From contig CAWHCN010000017.1 of the NCBI GenBank assembly GCA_963827935.1, positions 558,001 through 622,000 on the forward strand: a DNA stretch of 64,000 nt, written 5' to 3'. The translations under genes were made by a program, and so were the position numbers. Shown in pieces: positions 8,146-17,337 of this stretch (the stretch's first letter is position 1; the number at the start of each line of letters is the position of its first letter). The notes below the pieces were generated by a model. The model saw only the letters and a list, made by a program, of their open reading frames with translations, ran no database searches and was not told the DNA's origin. Source of the stretch: DATFNV01 sp963827935. Its GTDB lineage: Bacteria; Planctomycetota; Planctomycetia; Gemmatales; Gemmataceae.

Positions 8146-10389
8146 TCGTTCGCCGCCGAACCCGCCCTCCGGAATGTGAACGTCCGCGGCCTCCAGATCG
8201 CCGCTACCACCACACTGACCATCGACGGTGACGACTTGGGCCCCGCCCCGCGCCTGCTCCTCCCCTTCGCGGCGAAGCAGGTCCGCAAGCCCGCCTCCAC
8301 CGCCACCCAGGCCACCTTCGACGTCACCCTCGGCCCCGACGTGCAGCCCGGCTACTACAACCTGCGTCTGGCCACCGACGGCGGCGTCAGCGCCCCGATC
8401 CTCATCGGCGTCGACCGCCTCCGTCAGCGCCCCCTCGCCGCGGAAACCGCCGATATTCCCGTGGCCCTGCACGCCCCCGCGGTGGGCAGCACCCCGCTGG
8501 AGACGACATTTCCCGGCAAGGCCGGGCAAAAGGTGCAGATCGAGGTCGAAGCCCAGCGCCTGGGCAGCAAGCTGCGGCCGGTTGTCCACCTGTACACCGC
8601 CAAACGATTGCAACTCGCCTGGACGTGGGGCAAGCCGGCCCTGGACGGCGACGCCCGCCTGGAGGCCACGCTCCCCGCCGCCGGCGACTACATCGTCGCC
8701 ATTCACGATGCCGAATATCAGCCACAGGGACCGAGCTTCTTCCGCCTGAAGATCGGCCAGTGGTCGTTCGTCGATGGCGTCTTCCCCCCGGTCGTCGGCA
8801 AGGGCAAGCAAACGGTCGAGTTGCTCGGCCCGACGCCGCCGGTTCGCCTGGATGTCGATACGACCCTGGCGTCCGGGTTGCTGCCGCTCCCCTGGCCGAA
8901 GGACGGCACCTGGAGCGGCCCGCGGCCCACTGTCGCGGTCAGCCCGCATCGCGAAATCATCGGACAACCGCTCTCCGGAAAAGCGCTGGGCCTGCCCGCC
9001 GGCCCCGTCGGCGTCTCCGGCCGGCTGCTGACCCCGTTCGGCGAGGATCGCTACCGTCTGCCCGTGACCCCCGGGAGCAAACTCCGCCTGGAGGTCTTCG
9101 CCGACCGCCTTGGCTCCCCGCTCGACGCCTCGCTGGTGGTCCGCAACGACGCCGGCGCCGTGCTGGCCCAGGTCGAGGACGGCCCCGGCACTCTCGATCC
9201 CGTTCTGGACTACTCCGTGCCGGACAAGGTGACCTCGATACTGGTTGGCGTGGTGGATGCCCAGGGCCGCGGCGGACCGCAGGCCGTCTATCGTCTGACC
9301 GTCGAGCCGCAACCCGCCCCGGATCACAAGACCTTCCGCCTGATCACCCCCGTACAGCACGTCAGCGTGCCGGTCGGCGGGCGCACGGTGGTCCCCATCT
9401 ACGTTGAACGTAAGGGCTACGAGGGAAGCATCACCCTATCGGCCGCCGGCCTGCCGTCCGGCCTGAAGCTGGAAGGCGCCACGATCCCTGCCGGCGCCGA
9501 TGGCACCCTGGTCACAGTGGTGCGCGACGCCACTCCCGGCGACGCGGTGCTAACGACCTGGCACGGCCGGGCCGAAGATGGCCAGGAGCAGCCGGTGATC
9601 GTGAAGGGCCATCCTCTGGAACGCCTCCAGCCCTGGCTGGCGACGGAGCTGCCGGTGGCCCCGATTGCCGCGAAAGCCGCCGATTTCCAGGTCGACTGGC
9701 GCGGCCTGCCCGCCGCCGCCGGCCTCGTCCCCGCCGGCAAGCTGCCCCTACCGATCAAGCTAACTCGGCCCAAGAGTCCCTCGGTCGTGCGGCTGACTCT
9801 GCTGACCAGCCAGCTGCCGCCCCTGCTGAACAACCAGCCCGATCCGAATAAGGCCCTGCGCCAGGAGAAGCCCATCGAGGTGGCGGCGACTGCGGTCGAT
9901 GGCGAGATCACGCTGCTGGTTCCGGCGGACATGATCGCGCCGGCGTACGACATTGCGGTGGAAGCGGAGTTGCTGAGTCCAGATAAGCGGACCGCCCTGG
10001 CGACGGCGTACACGCCGGTGAAACGCCTGCCGGTGAAGCCGTCTCTGATCGTCAAGCTGGACGGTAGTGGCCGGATCGAGGCCAAGTTGGACGCGAAGAA
10101 GGGAGCCACGATCCCGCTCAAGGGCAAGGTGGAGCGACGCGAGGGATTGACCAGCGATGTGACGCTGACGTTGACGGGCCTGCCGGCGGGAGTGCGGGCC
10201 GATCCGGTGACGGTGAAGGCGGCGGTGAACGACTTCACCATCAACGTGATCCTGCCGCCGAATACTCCCGTGGGCGAGGTGAAGGGGCTGAAGCTGGCGG
10301 GGACCGCGGTGCCGGACGCGAAGCAACCGAATGTGCGGGTGAAGAGTCGGGAGGTGGAGGTGACGCTGGTGGTGATGGCAGTGAAATGA
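8077..10389 (+). CDS. large exported protein with repeated beta-sandwich (pre-peptidase-like) domains
   Basis: This is an intact protein of about 770 residues, starting at ATG 8077 after a strong GGAGGAGGG. The first 28 residues form a signal peptide whose core (SLFFVFFVSFVVPSF) is encoded by a palindromic repeat arm, with cleavage probably before AEPALRN. The body is beta-rich: IPT/TIG-like DGDDLGPAPRLL, then PGKAGQKVQIEVEAQRLGS and a second similar LRLEVFADRLGSPLDASL stretch typical of bacterial pre-peptidase C-terminal (PPC) domains, followed by Ig-like segments. Such proteins regularly sit between DUF1501 and DUF1549/1553 genes in Planctomycetes. A surface or periplasmic role is inferred; no catalytic motif is visible. 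Confidence 0.85.
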   Translation: MRRGCAIVTSSLFFVFFVSFVVPSFAAEPALRNVNVRGLQIAATTTLTIDGDDLGPAPRLLLPFAAKQVRKPASTATQATFDVTLGPDVQPGYYNLRLATDGGVSAPILIGVDRLRQRPLAAETADIPVALHAPAVGSTPLETTFPGKAGQKVQIEVEAQRLGSKLRPVVHLYTAKRLQLAWTWGKPALDGDARLEATLPAAGDYIVAIHDAEYQPQGPSFFRLKIGQWSFVDGVFPPVVGKGKQTVELLGPTPPVRLDVDTTLASGLLPLPWPKDGTWSGPRPTVAVSPHREIIGQPLSGKALGLPAGPVGVSGRLLTPFGEDRYRLPVTPGSKLRLEVFADRLGSPLDASLVVRNDAGAVLAQVEDGPGTLDPVLDYSVPDKVTSILVGVVDAQGRGGPQAVYRLTVEPQPAPDHKTFRLITPVQHVSVPVGGRTVVPIYVERKGYEGSITLSAAGLPSGLKLEGATIPAGADGTLVTVVRDATPGDAVLTTWHGRAEDGQEQPVIVKGHPLERLQPWLATELPVAPIAAKAADFQVDWRGLPAAAGLVPAGKLPLPIKLTRPKSPSVVRLTLLTSQLPPLLNNQPDPNKALRQEKPIEVAATAVDGEITLLVPADMIAPAYDIAVEAELLSPDKRTALATAYTPVKRLPVKPSLIVKLDGSGRIEAKLDAKKGATIPLKGKVERREGLTSDVTLTLTGLPAGVRADPVTVKAAVNDFTINVILPPNTPVGEVKGLKLAGTAVPDAKQPNVRVKSREVEVTLVVMAVK

Positions 10390-10393
10390 CCGC

Positions 10394-10419
10394 GTTTAGC
10401 GGCGGATCGCAGATCCGCC
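10394..10419. repeat. short hairpin with GTTTAGC end, possible terminator
   Basis: The stem at 10401-10408 pairs with 10412-10419, preceded by GTTTAGC. That start resembles the GTTTAGCCGC ends of the longer palindromes at 29.0, 29.8 and 55.2 kb, so this may be a truncated copy. It sits between convergent genes (8077 gene and DUF4058). Confidence 0.5.
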
Positions 10420-10451
10420 CGCAAATGCATGCCATCACCGCTTACAATGCA

Positions 10452-11171
10452 TCATGACTCCAGCGGCCCCTTGAGCGGCGCCGGAAACTGCTCCCATGCC
10501 GTCTGGTAGGTGGCCTCCAGCGGACACGCCACGTAGTGTTCGGGCGTCAAGAATATCGGCATGTCGGGCAAGGCATCGCCAACAGCGACCGGCTCGACAT
10601 AGGCAACGATTTCGCTTCCGGCTGAGTAAGCCGCCATCGTCAGGGGCTTGTCAGGAGGCAACACAAACGGCTCGTCGCAGAGGCGGTCCCAGATGACTTT
10701 GTGAATCCCCTGGGGATCGCGGCGACTCGGAGGAAAAAGATCGACAATCAGGAGATGGACACCGGACAGCAGGAACGCCACTGCCTTGCGGGAAAACGCC
10801 TGGATGGCGTGATGACTGTCCTTGTTGCCCGGCGAGACGATCTCGATGACTGCCACCACATCGCCGTCGGGGTGGCGGATGGTAATGCGGTTCGCTTTCC
10901 GGGCGTAGCCGGCAGTTTCGACGCGTGTCGTGAACCGAGCCTTGGGCGGCTGGACTGCGACAGCGACACCCCCGGGCGCTGAATTGGCCGACGGGGTGAG
11001 GTCGAGGGTGATGACGTCCGGCTCGGGGCCGCCGGTCTTCTGTTCAACCATGGCAAAATAGCCCGGGGGCAGCCGGCCTTGGTTGAGGGCGTTGCAGATG
11101 GCAATCGTCCAGTGTTGGTGGAAATCATGGAAGCGGTTGGCACGGACGCGGGTCCAGTCGTGGATTGGCAT
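10452..11171 (-). CDS. DUF4058 family protein
   Basis: This is an intact 239-residue protein of the DUF4058 type: it opens MPIHDWTRVRANRFHDFHQH, then NALNQGRLPPGYFAMVEQ, and has a conserved VAVIEIVSPGNKDS core. That core (acidic residue, then E-I-V-S) resembles the end of a PD-(D/E)XK-like fold seen in Uma2-type proteins, but no function is established. It lies inside an otherwise typical DUF1501/DUF1549 cluster, next to a toxin-antitoxin pair, and faces the opposite way from both. A second DUF4058 gene is at 41.2 kb. Confidence 0.85.
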   Translation of the reverse strand: MPIHDWTRVRANRFHDFHQHWTIAICNALNQGRLPPGYFAMVEQKTGGPEPDVITLDLTPSANSAPGGVAVAVQPPKARFTTRVETAGYARKANRITIRHPDGDVVAVIEIVSPGNKDSHHAIQAFSRKAVAFLLSGVHLLIVDLFPPSRRDPQGIHKVIWDRLCDEPFVLPPDKPLTMAAYSAGSEIVAYVEPVAVGDALPDMPIFLTPEHYVACPLEATYQTAWEQFPAPLKGPLES

Positions 11172-11291
11172 GGCGAAGTCCCCATAAGGGTTGAGGGGGC
11201 ATCCCTGTCCAAGATTGTACCGCCTTGGCGATAGCGGAGCCTACCCCTGGTCTGGTATCCTTGCCATATCCTTCTTGGGAGGAAGCCTGCA

Positions 11292-11516
11292 ATGACCCCG
11301 ACAATGAAAGACCTGGGCATCGACCGATTGAGCCCGGAGGAGCGAATCGCCCTCGCCCTGGAAATCTGGGAAAGCCTCGACGACGCTCGCCCACCGATTC
11401 GGCTCACGCCGGAACAGCGAGCGGAGTTGGCCCGGCGAGATGCTGAACTCGACGCTAACCCAGGCATAGCACTGACCTGGGAGCAGATTCGCGCCAGCGT
11501 GGAGAGGAAGCCGTGA
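11292..11516 (+). CDS. addiction-module antitoxin (RelB/ParD-like small helical protein)
   Basis: This 74-residue protein matches the 'addiction module component' family: SPEERIALALEIWESLDD followed by LTPEQRAELARRDAELDANPG and TWEQIRASVE. Members pair with RelE/ParE toxins. A GGGAGG lies just upstream of ATG 11292. The stop codon overlaps the toxin start as GTGA, so the two are translationally coupled. Confidence 0.9.
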   Translation: MTPTMKDLGIDRLSPEERIALALEIWESLDDARPPIRLTPEQRAELARRDAELDANPGIALTWEQIRASVERKP

Positions 11517-11809
11517 ATCTGCCGCTGGATTTCCACCCGGCGGTTCGTCTCGAGATTGATGATGCTCACAACTGGTACGAGCATCGGCGCCGAGGACTGG
11601 GCCGCGACTTTCTCGACGAGGTCCAGCGAGTGCTTGCAGAGATCAGGGCCAACCCGGCTCGCTACGGGTTTGCCCACGGCGACATCCGTGAGGGAGCGCT
11701 GCGGCAATTCTCATATGCGGTTTACTACAGGGTGCTCCCGGACCGAATTCGCATGCTGGCGGTTTATCACACTTCACGCGATCCTTCGAGGTGGCAATCG
11801 CGAACCTGA
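11513..11809 (+). CDS. RelE/ParE superfamily toxin
   Basis: This 98-residue toxin starts with GTG at 11513, overlapping the antitoxin stop. Family features are FHPAVRLEIDDAHNWYEHRR, GRDFLDEVQRVLAEIRANP, and the C-terminal strand pair FSYAVYYRVLPDRIRMLAVYHTSRDP. RelE-type members cut mRNA at the ribosome and ParE-type members inhibit gyrase; the sequence alone does not decide which. The pair forms a complete type II toxin-antitoxin module inside a secreted-protein cluster. Confidence 0.92.
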   Translation: MNLPLDFHPAVRLEIDDAHNWYEHRRRGLGRDFLDEVQRVLAEIRANPARYGFAHGDIREGALRQFSYAVYYRVLPDRIRMLAVYHTSRDPSRWQSRT

Positions 11810-11871
11810 TGACCTCCTGCAGCTCTGTGGCGCGGATGAAGTTTGGTAACGCAGGCTGATTCACTCCGTCG

Positions 11872-12126
11872 GTGGGAAAAGATGGAAAGGACCATGAGGA
11901 GCCAGCAACGAGAGCAATAGCAGGTGCAATTGTTGTTCTTGCGGGTGCAGTTGTGTTTGGGGCAGGGCTAATTGCTTATGCAATTCCTGTACAACCTGAG
12001 ATTCTTCAAGTAGGAAACACAAACTATGGTAATGTCGCGATACTCCCAATGCTCGCAGGCGCGGTCATTGTAGTAGTTGGGTTCGTCCTTATCGCCACCA
12101 AGGGGCCGCAGCAGGGAAATCTCTAG
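11872..12126 (+). CDS. small two-helix membrane protein, hypothetical
   Basis: This is about 84 residues with two clear membrane segments (AIAGAIVVLAGAVVFGAGLIAYAI and ILPMLAGAVIVVVGFVLIA) separated by a short polar loop. Base composition is visibly lower in GC than its neighbours, which suggests recent transfer along with the adjacent toxin-antitoxin pair. The start is uncertain (GTG 11872, no strong ribosome-binding site). No family recognised. Confidence 0.5.
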   Translation: MGKDGKDHEEPATRAIAGAIVVLAGAVVFGAGLIAYAIPVQPEILQVGNTNYGNVAILPMLAGAVIVVVGFVLIATKGPQQGNL

Positions 12127-12162
12127 ACAGCACGGCTCATGCCCAAAAATAAGGATTCTGGC

Positions 12163-14646
12163 ATGCTATCGTATCTGGCTCCACGATGTCGCCAATCGGC
12201 CTATTTGTCCGGTCTCCTCGCGGCTATACTGGCCGCATCCGCTGCCACGGCTGCCGATCCCACTGCCGTTCCCTCTGGATCGATCACCGTCTCTCCCCCC
12301 TCCCTCGACCTCCACCACCCCCGCCAACCCCACGCCCTGCAAATCCTCGCCACCACCGCCGACGGCTACTCCCTCGACCTGCGCCCCCAGGCCAAATTCA
12401 CCAGCGCCGATCCGAAAATCGCCGTCGTCGATGACCAGGGCTGGGTCCGCCCCGTCGGCAACGGCAGTACCAGCATCATCGTCGCCGTCGCCGGCCAAAC
12501 CAAATCCATCCCCGTCAAGGTGCAACTCCCGGCCCAGGAGCCGGCGATGAGTTTTCGGCACGAGGTCATGCCGGTCCTTTCGCGGGCGGGGTGTAATGCG
12601 GGGGCGTGTCATGGGTACTCGCTCGGCAAGAACGGCTTCAAGCTGTCGCTGCGCGGGCAGGACCCGCCGCTCGATTACCTCGCCATCACCAAGGACCTCT
12701 TCGGCCGGCGCGTCAATGTCGAGTCGCCGCAGACCAGTCTCATTCTCGTCAAGGCCCGCGGCGATGTGCCGCACGAGGGGGGCGTCCGCTTCCGGCATGG
12801 CAGCCTCTCCGACTCGATCCTCACCCGCTGGATTGGGCAGGGGACGCCGGGCGACCTGGAGGATATGGTCCACGTCGTCGGCGTGCGGCTGGTGCCGGAC
12901 AAGCTGGTGCTGCGGCCGGGGCAGACGCATCGGCTGCAACTGATCGCCGAATACGATGACGGCAACAAGCGCGATGTCACGCGGCTCGGCATCTGGACCG
13001 CCAACAACGATCGCTACGCGGCGGTCGATGACGAGGGGCTGGTCACGGCCGGCGATGCAGGGGAGACGGCCGTTGTCGGCCGCTTCGAGCGCACCTTCGC
13101 CGCGACCGGCATCCTCGTCCTGGCGCCAAATGACAAGTTCACGCCGACGCCGGTGCCGACGGAAAACCTGATTGACAAGCATGTTGTCGAGAAGCTGAAT
13201 CGGCTGAAGATCACGCCTTCGGTGATTGCCGATGATGAGGAATTTCTGCGGCGCGTCGCTCTCGATCTGATCGGCGTGCAGCCGAAGCCGGATGAGGTCC
13301 GGGCGTTCCTGGCGGATAAGGCGAGCGCGAAACGCAAGCGGGTGGTCGATGCACTGTTCGAGCGGCCGGAGTTCGTCGATCACTGGTCGCTCAAGTGGGG
13401 CGACCTTCTGCAAAACTCGCGCAACAGCGCGAGTTTGCAGTCGGTCTATCTCTTCCGCGAATTCATCCGTGGTGCCGTGGCCGAGAACATGCCGCTGGAC
13501 GAATTCGCCCGCAAGCTCCTCACGGCCCGCGGCGGCAGTGTGGACGACCCGGCCAGCGTTTATCTCTCGATCAGCAAGGACGCCAACGATACCATCGAGC
13601 GCGTGACGGAGGTCTTTTGCGGGGTGCGCATGCTCTGCGCCCGCTGCCATTCGCACCCGCTGGAGAACTGGACGCAGGGCGATTACTACGGGCTGGAGAG
13701 CTTCTTCACCCAGGTCAGCACCCGGCAAGACGGGCGCTTTCCCAATGTGCCCAATGCCCGCCTGGTGAAAGTGACGCTGGCGTCCGGGGCGGCGGTCAAT
13801 CCGCGGACCGGCAAGGTCCAGCCGCCACGCTTCCTCGGCGGCAAGGATTTGCCGCTCGAGACCGATCGCGACCGCCGCGAGGCCTACGCCGCCTGGCTCA
13901 CCTCGCCGAAGAACCCGTTCTTCGCCCGCAGCCTGACCAATCGCATCTGGAGCTACTTCTTCCATCGCGGCATCATCGAGCCGGTGGACGACCTGCGCAG
14001 CACCAATCCTCCGATCAATCCCGCATTACTCGACGCCCTGACTACGGACTTTGTCGATCACAAATTCGACATTCGCCACCTGATGCGACAGATCGTGACC
14101 TCGGCGACCTATCAGCGCAGCTCGGTGCCGAACGCGTTGAACAAGCAGGACGAGCAAAACTTCTCGCACGCCATCCCGCGCCGCATCCCGGCCGAGGCGC
14201 TGCTCGATTCGCTGGTGCAGGCAACCGGGGTGCCGGAGAACTTCGGCGGTGCCCCCGGCGGCTTCCGCGCGGCCCAGCTGCCCGACGGCAACATCGAGAG
14301 CAACTTCCTCAAGCTATTCGGCAAGCCGCAGCGGATGGAGGCCTGCGAGTGCGAGCGCGACAACGCCTCGAACATGCTGCAGGCCCTGCATTTCATCAAC
14401 GGCAAGAGCATCCTCGACCGGGTGCAGAACCCCGGCGGTCGGCCGGCACAGCTCCTGGCCCGGAAGCTCTCCGACGAGCAGATGGTGAGCGAGCTCTATC
14501 TCTGGTCACTGGCTCGCCATCCGAAGCCGGCGGAGGTGAAGGTCGGGCTGGAGTTCCTGAAGTCATATGGCGACAAGCGGACCGAGGCCGTGCAGGATTT
14601 GGCCTGGGCGCTGCTGAACAGCAAGGATTTCTTGCTGACGCATTGA
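12163..14646 (+). CDS. DUF1549/DUF1553 protein with N-terminal Ig-like domain
   Basis: This is a long intact exported protein. Its signal peptide (LSGLLAAILAASAATAADP) is followed by a bacterial Ig-like (BIG2-type) domain at about residues 40-125 and a haem-like CNAGACHG motif. A second BIG2-like domain lies around residues 245-320. The DUF1549 region has CARCHSHPLENW, and the DUF1553 region has NPFFARSLTNRIWSYFF and ends in ALLNSKDFLLTH. This is the usual long PSD1-type architecture of Planctomycetes, paired with the DUF1501 gene 118 bp downstream. ATG 12163 is chosen because AAGGAT lies eight bases upstream; an in-frame ATG at 12139 is possible. Confidence 0.88.
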   Translation: MLSYLAPRCRQSAYLSGLLAAILAASAATAADPTAVPSGSITVSPPSLDLHHPRQPHALQILATTADGYSLDLRPQAKFTSADPKIAVVDDQGWVRPVGNGSTSIIVAVAGQTKSIPVKVQLPAQEPAMSFRHEVMPVLSRAGCNAGACHGYSLGKNGFKLSLRGQDPPLDYLAITKDLFGRRVNVESPQTSLILVKARGDVPHEGGVRFRHGSLSDSILTRWIGQGTPGDLEDMVHVVGVRLVPDKLVLRPGQTHRLQLIAEYDDGNKRDVTRLGIWTANNDRYAAVDDEGLVTAGDAGETAVVGRFERTFAATGILVLAPNDKFTPTPVPTENLIDKHVVEKLNRLKITPSVIADDEEFLRRVALDLIGVQPKPDEVRAFLADKASAKRKRVVDALFERPEFVDHWSLKWGDLLQNSRNSASLQSVYLFREFIRGAVAENMPLDEFARKLLTARGGSVDDPASVYLSISKDANDTIERVTEVFCGVRMLCARCHSHPLENWTQGDYYGLESFFTQVSTRQDGRFPNVPNARLVKVTLASGAAVNPRTGKVQPPRFLGGKDLPLETDRDRREAYAAWLTSPKNPFFARSLTNRIWSYFFHRGIIEPVDDLRSTNPPINPALLDALTTDFVDHKFDIRHLMRQIVTSATYQRSSVPNALNKQDEQNFSHAIPRRIPAEALLDSLVQATGVPENFGGAPGGFRAAQLPDGNIESNFLKLFGKPQRMEACECERDNASNMLQALHFINGKSILDRVQNPGGRPAQLLARKLSDEQMVSELYLWSLARHPKPAEVKVGLEFLKSYGDKRTEAVQDLAWALLNSKDFLLTH

Positions 14647-14664
14647 CGGCGAGGGAGGAAATCA

Positions 14665-14740
14665 CCACGAAACACACGAAAAACACGAAAGAGAAAACGC
14701 ACACAAGGCATTCTTTTCGTGTGTTTCGTGTGTTTCGTGG
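14665..14740. repeat. CACGAAACACACGAA-family inverted repeat, gene-less copy
   Basis: The arms near 14665-14692 and 14712-14740 are complementary with a few mismatches. They are built of ACACGAA units, a close variant of the ACACAAAG family at 8.0 and 52.5 kb. The element lies between the DUF1549/1553 gene and the next DUF1501 gene and has no room for a gene. Confidence 0.75.
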
Positions 14741-14764
14741 CGATCAATAAGTGGAGTGTCAGCG

Positions 14765-16193
<1,429 letters not shown>

Positions 16194-16196
16194 ATC

Positions 16197-16238
16197 GCCG
16201 CTTGCGGCTTCGCAAGGGGATGCGAAGCCGCAAGCGGC
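16197..16238. terminator. 18-bp palindrome between convergent genes
   Basis: The arms at 16197-16214 and 16221-16238 are perfect complements with a 6-base loop. The element sits between the stops of the DUF1501 gene and the TraB-like gene, where it could end both transcripts. Its arms are identical to those of the element in the 23S-5S spacer at 61775-61814. There is no T-tract. Confidence 0.55.
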
Positions 16239-16248
16239 ACATGCTCAC

Positions 16249-17223
16249 TTATCCAGCTGCTCCAGCAGCTTCAGAATGGGCGGCACGCCGACGCGCTTCG
16301 TTTTCATATCCCACGCGGTGATCCACTCTTCCTTGTCCTTTTTCAGGTCGAAGTCGTCGCGCAGGCGTTTCTCGAAGTCGGGCATGTGGGCGGCGCCGTA
16401 GAAGATACCGATCTTCTTCTTGCCCTTGGCGATCTCCTTTTGCAGCACCTTCAGGGCGGCCTTGTTGCGATCGGCGATGAGGATAGTGCCGATGGTCGGT
16501 CCCAGGCCACCGTCGTCGCCGGCCGCCGCGAACTGCTCGGCCATCGCCCGCTTCAGTTTGACCGCGGCGCCGGGGTCGAGCAGCAGGCTGCAGCAGGTCC
16601 GGCTCCTCGGGCTCCTTGGCCTTCTTGTCCACTTCCTTCCCCTTTTTCAGCTCCTCGACGTTCTGCTTGCGGAGGAAGTCGGCGACGACGCTCAGCGCGA
16701 CGGTCAGGCCGTCCTCGCCCCGCGCCTTCATCGCCTCGGCCATCTTGTCCGGCGACAGGTCGGCGTGGACGAAGTTTTTCTTGGTGTAGTCGATCTGCTC
16801 GACCTGCGAATCGAGGTCCAGGACGTTCTTCATCAGGTCCTGAATGAAGGCAATGGGGTTCCCCTTCTCGCGCTTGCCCCCCTTGGGGATGCGCGTCCCT
16901 TCCGGCGCGACCAGCTCGTAGAGGAGGACATCGTAGTCCTCCATGCGCTTGTTGAGGGCCTCGTAATAGGCCTTGTCAGCGACGTGGACGGCACCGATGA
17001 GATCGACCGTGACGCCCTTCTCGCCGGAGGCGGGGACATAGCGGACGATGCCGGTTTCGAGGGAGGTGGCCACGTCGTTCTTGTCGCGCTTGACGCGGAG
17101 GAACTTGGTGGGTTCGGCTTTCTTTTTCGGCTCGGGCTTGTCGTCGGCGGCCAGCAGCGGGCTGACCAGGGCCAGGCAAAGGCCGCCCACGGCCGACCAG
17201 AGAAGCGTGCGGGAACGGGGCAT
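16249..17223 (-). CDS. TraB/GumN-like exported protein (frameshifted)
   Basis: This is a protein of about 325 residues with a signal peptide (LLWSAVGGLCLALVSPLLAA). The core GVTVDLIGAVHVADKAYY followed by DYDVLLYELV matches TraB/PrgY/GumN proteins, a metal-dependent Tiki-like hydrolase fold. A second conserved patch is KKKIGIFYGAAHMPDFEKRL, with the G-A-A-H that mirrors the first G-x-V-H. The frame breaks near 16596; removing one C joins EEPDLLQ to LLLDPGAAV. ATG 17223 has a purine-rich site upstream. Substrate unknown. Confidence 0.78.
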   Translation of the reverse strand: MPRSRTLLWSAVGGLCLALVSPLLAADDKPEPKKKAEPTKFLRVKRDKNDVATSLETGIVRYVPASGEKGVTVDLIGAVHVADKAYYEALNKRMEDYDVLLYELVAPEGTRIPKGGKREKGNPIAFIQDLMKNVLDLDSQVEQIDYTKKNFVHADLSPDKMAEAMKARGEDGLTVALSVVADFLRKQNVEELKKGKEVDKKAKEPEEPDLLQPAARPRRRGQTEAGDGRAVRGGRRRRWPGTDHRHYPHRRSQQGRPEGAAKGDRQGQEEDRYLLRRRPHARLRETPARRLRPEKGQGRVDHRVGYENEARRRAAHSEAAGAAG

Positions 17224-17337
17224 TGAGGTGTACCTCGGCGGTGGTTTGCGGGAGGAATCGTGAGCCACGCGCCGCCCGCTGGGCAGCGGCTAAACCATTA
17301 TTCGCTGCCGCGGCCTCGCCATTTACAATCCGGCCGT

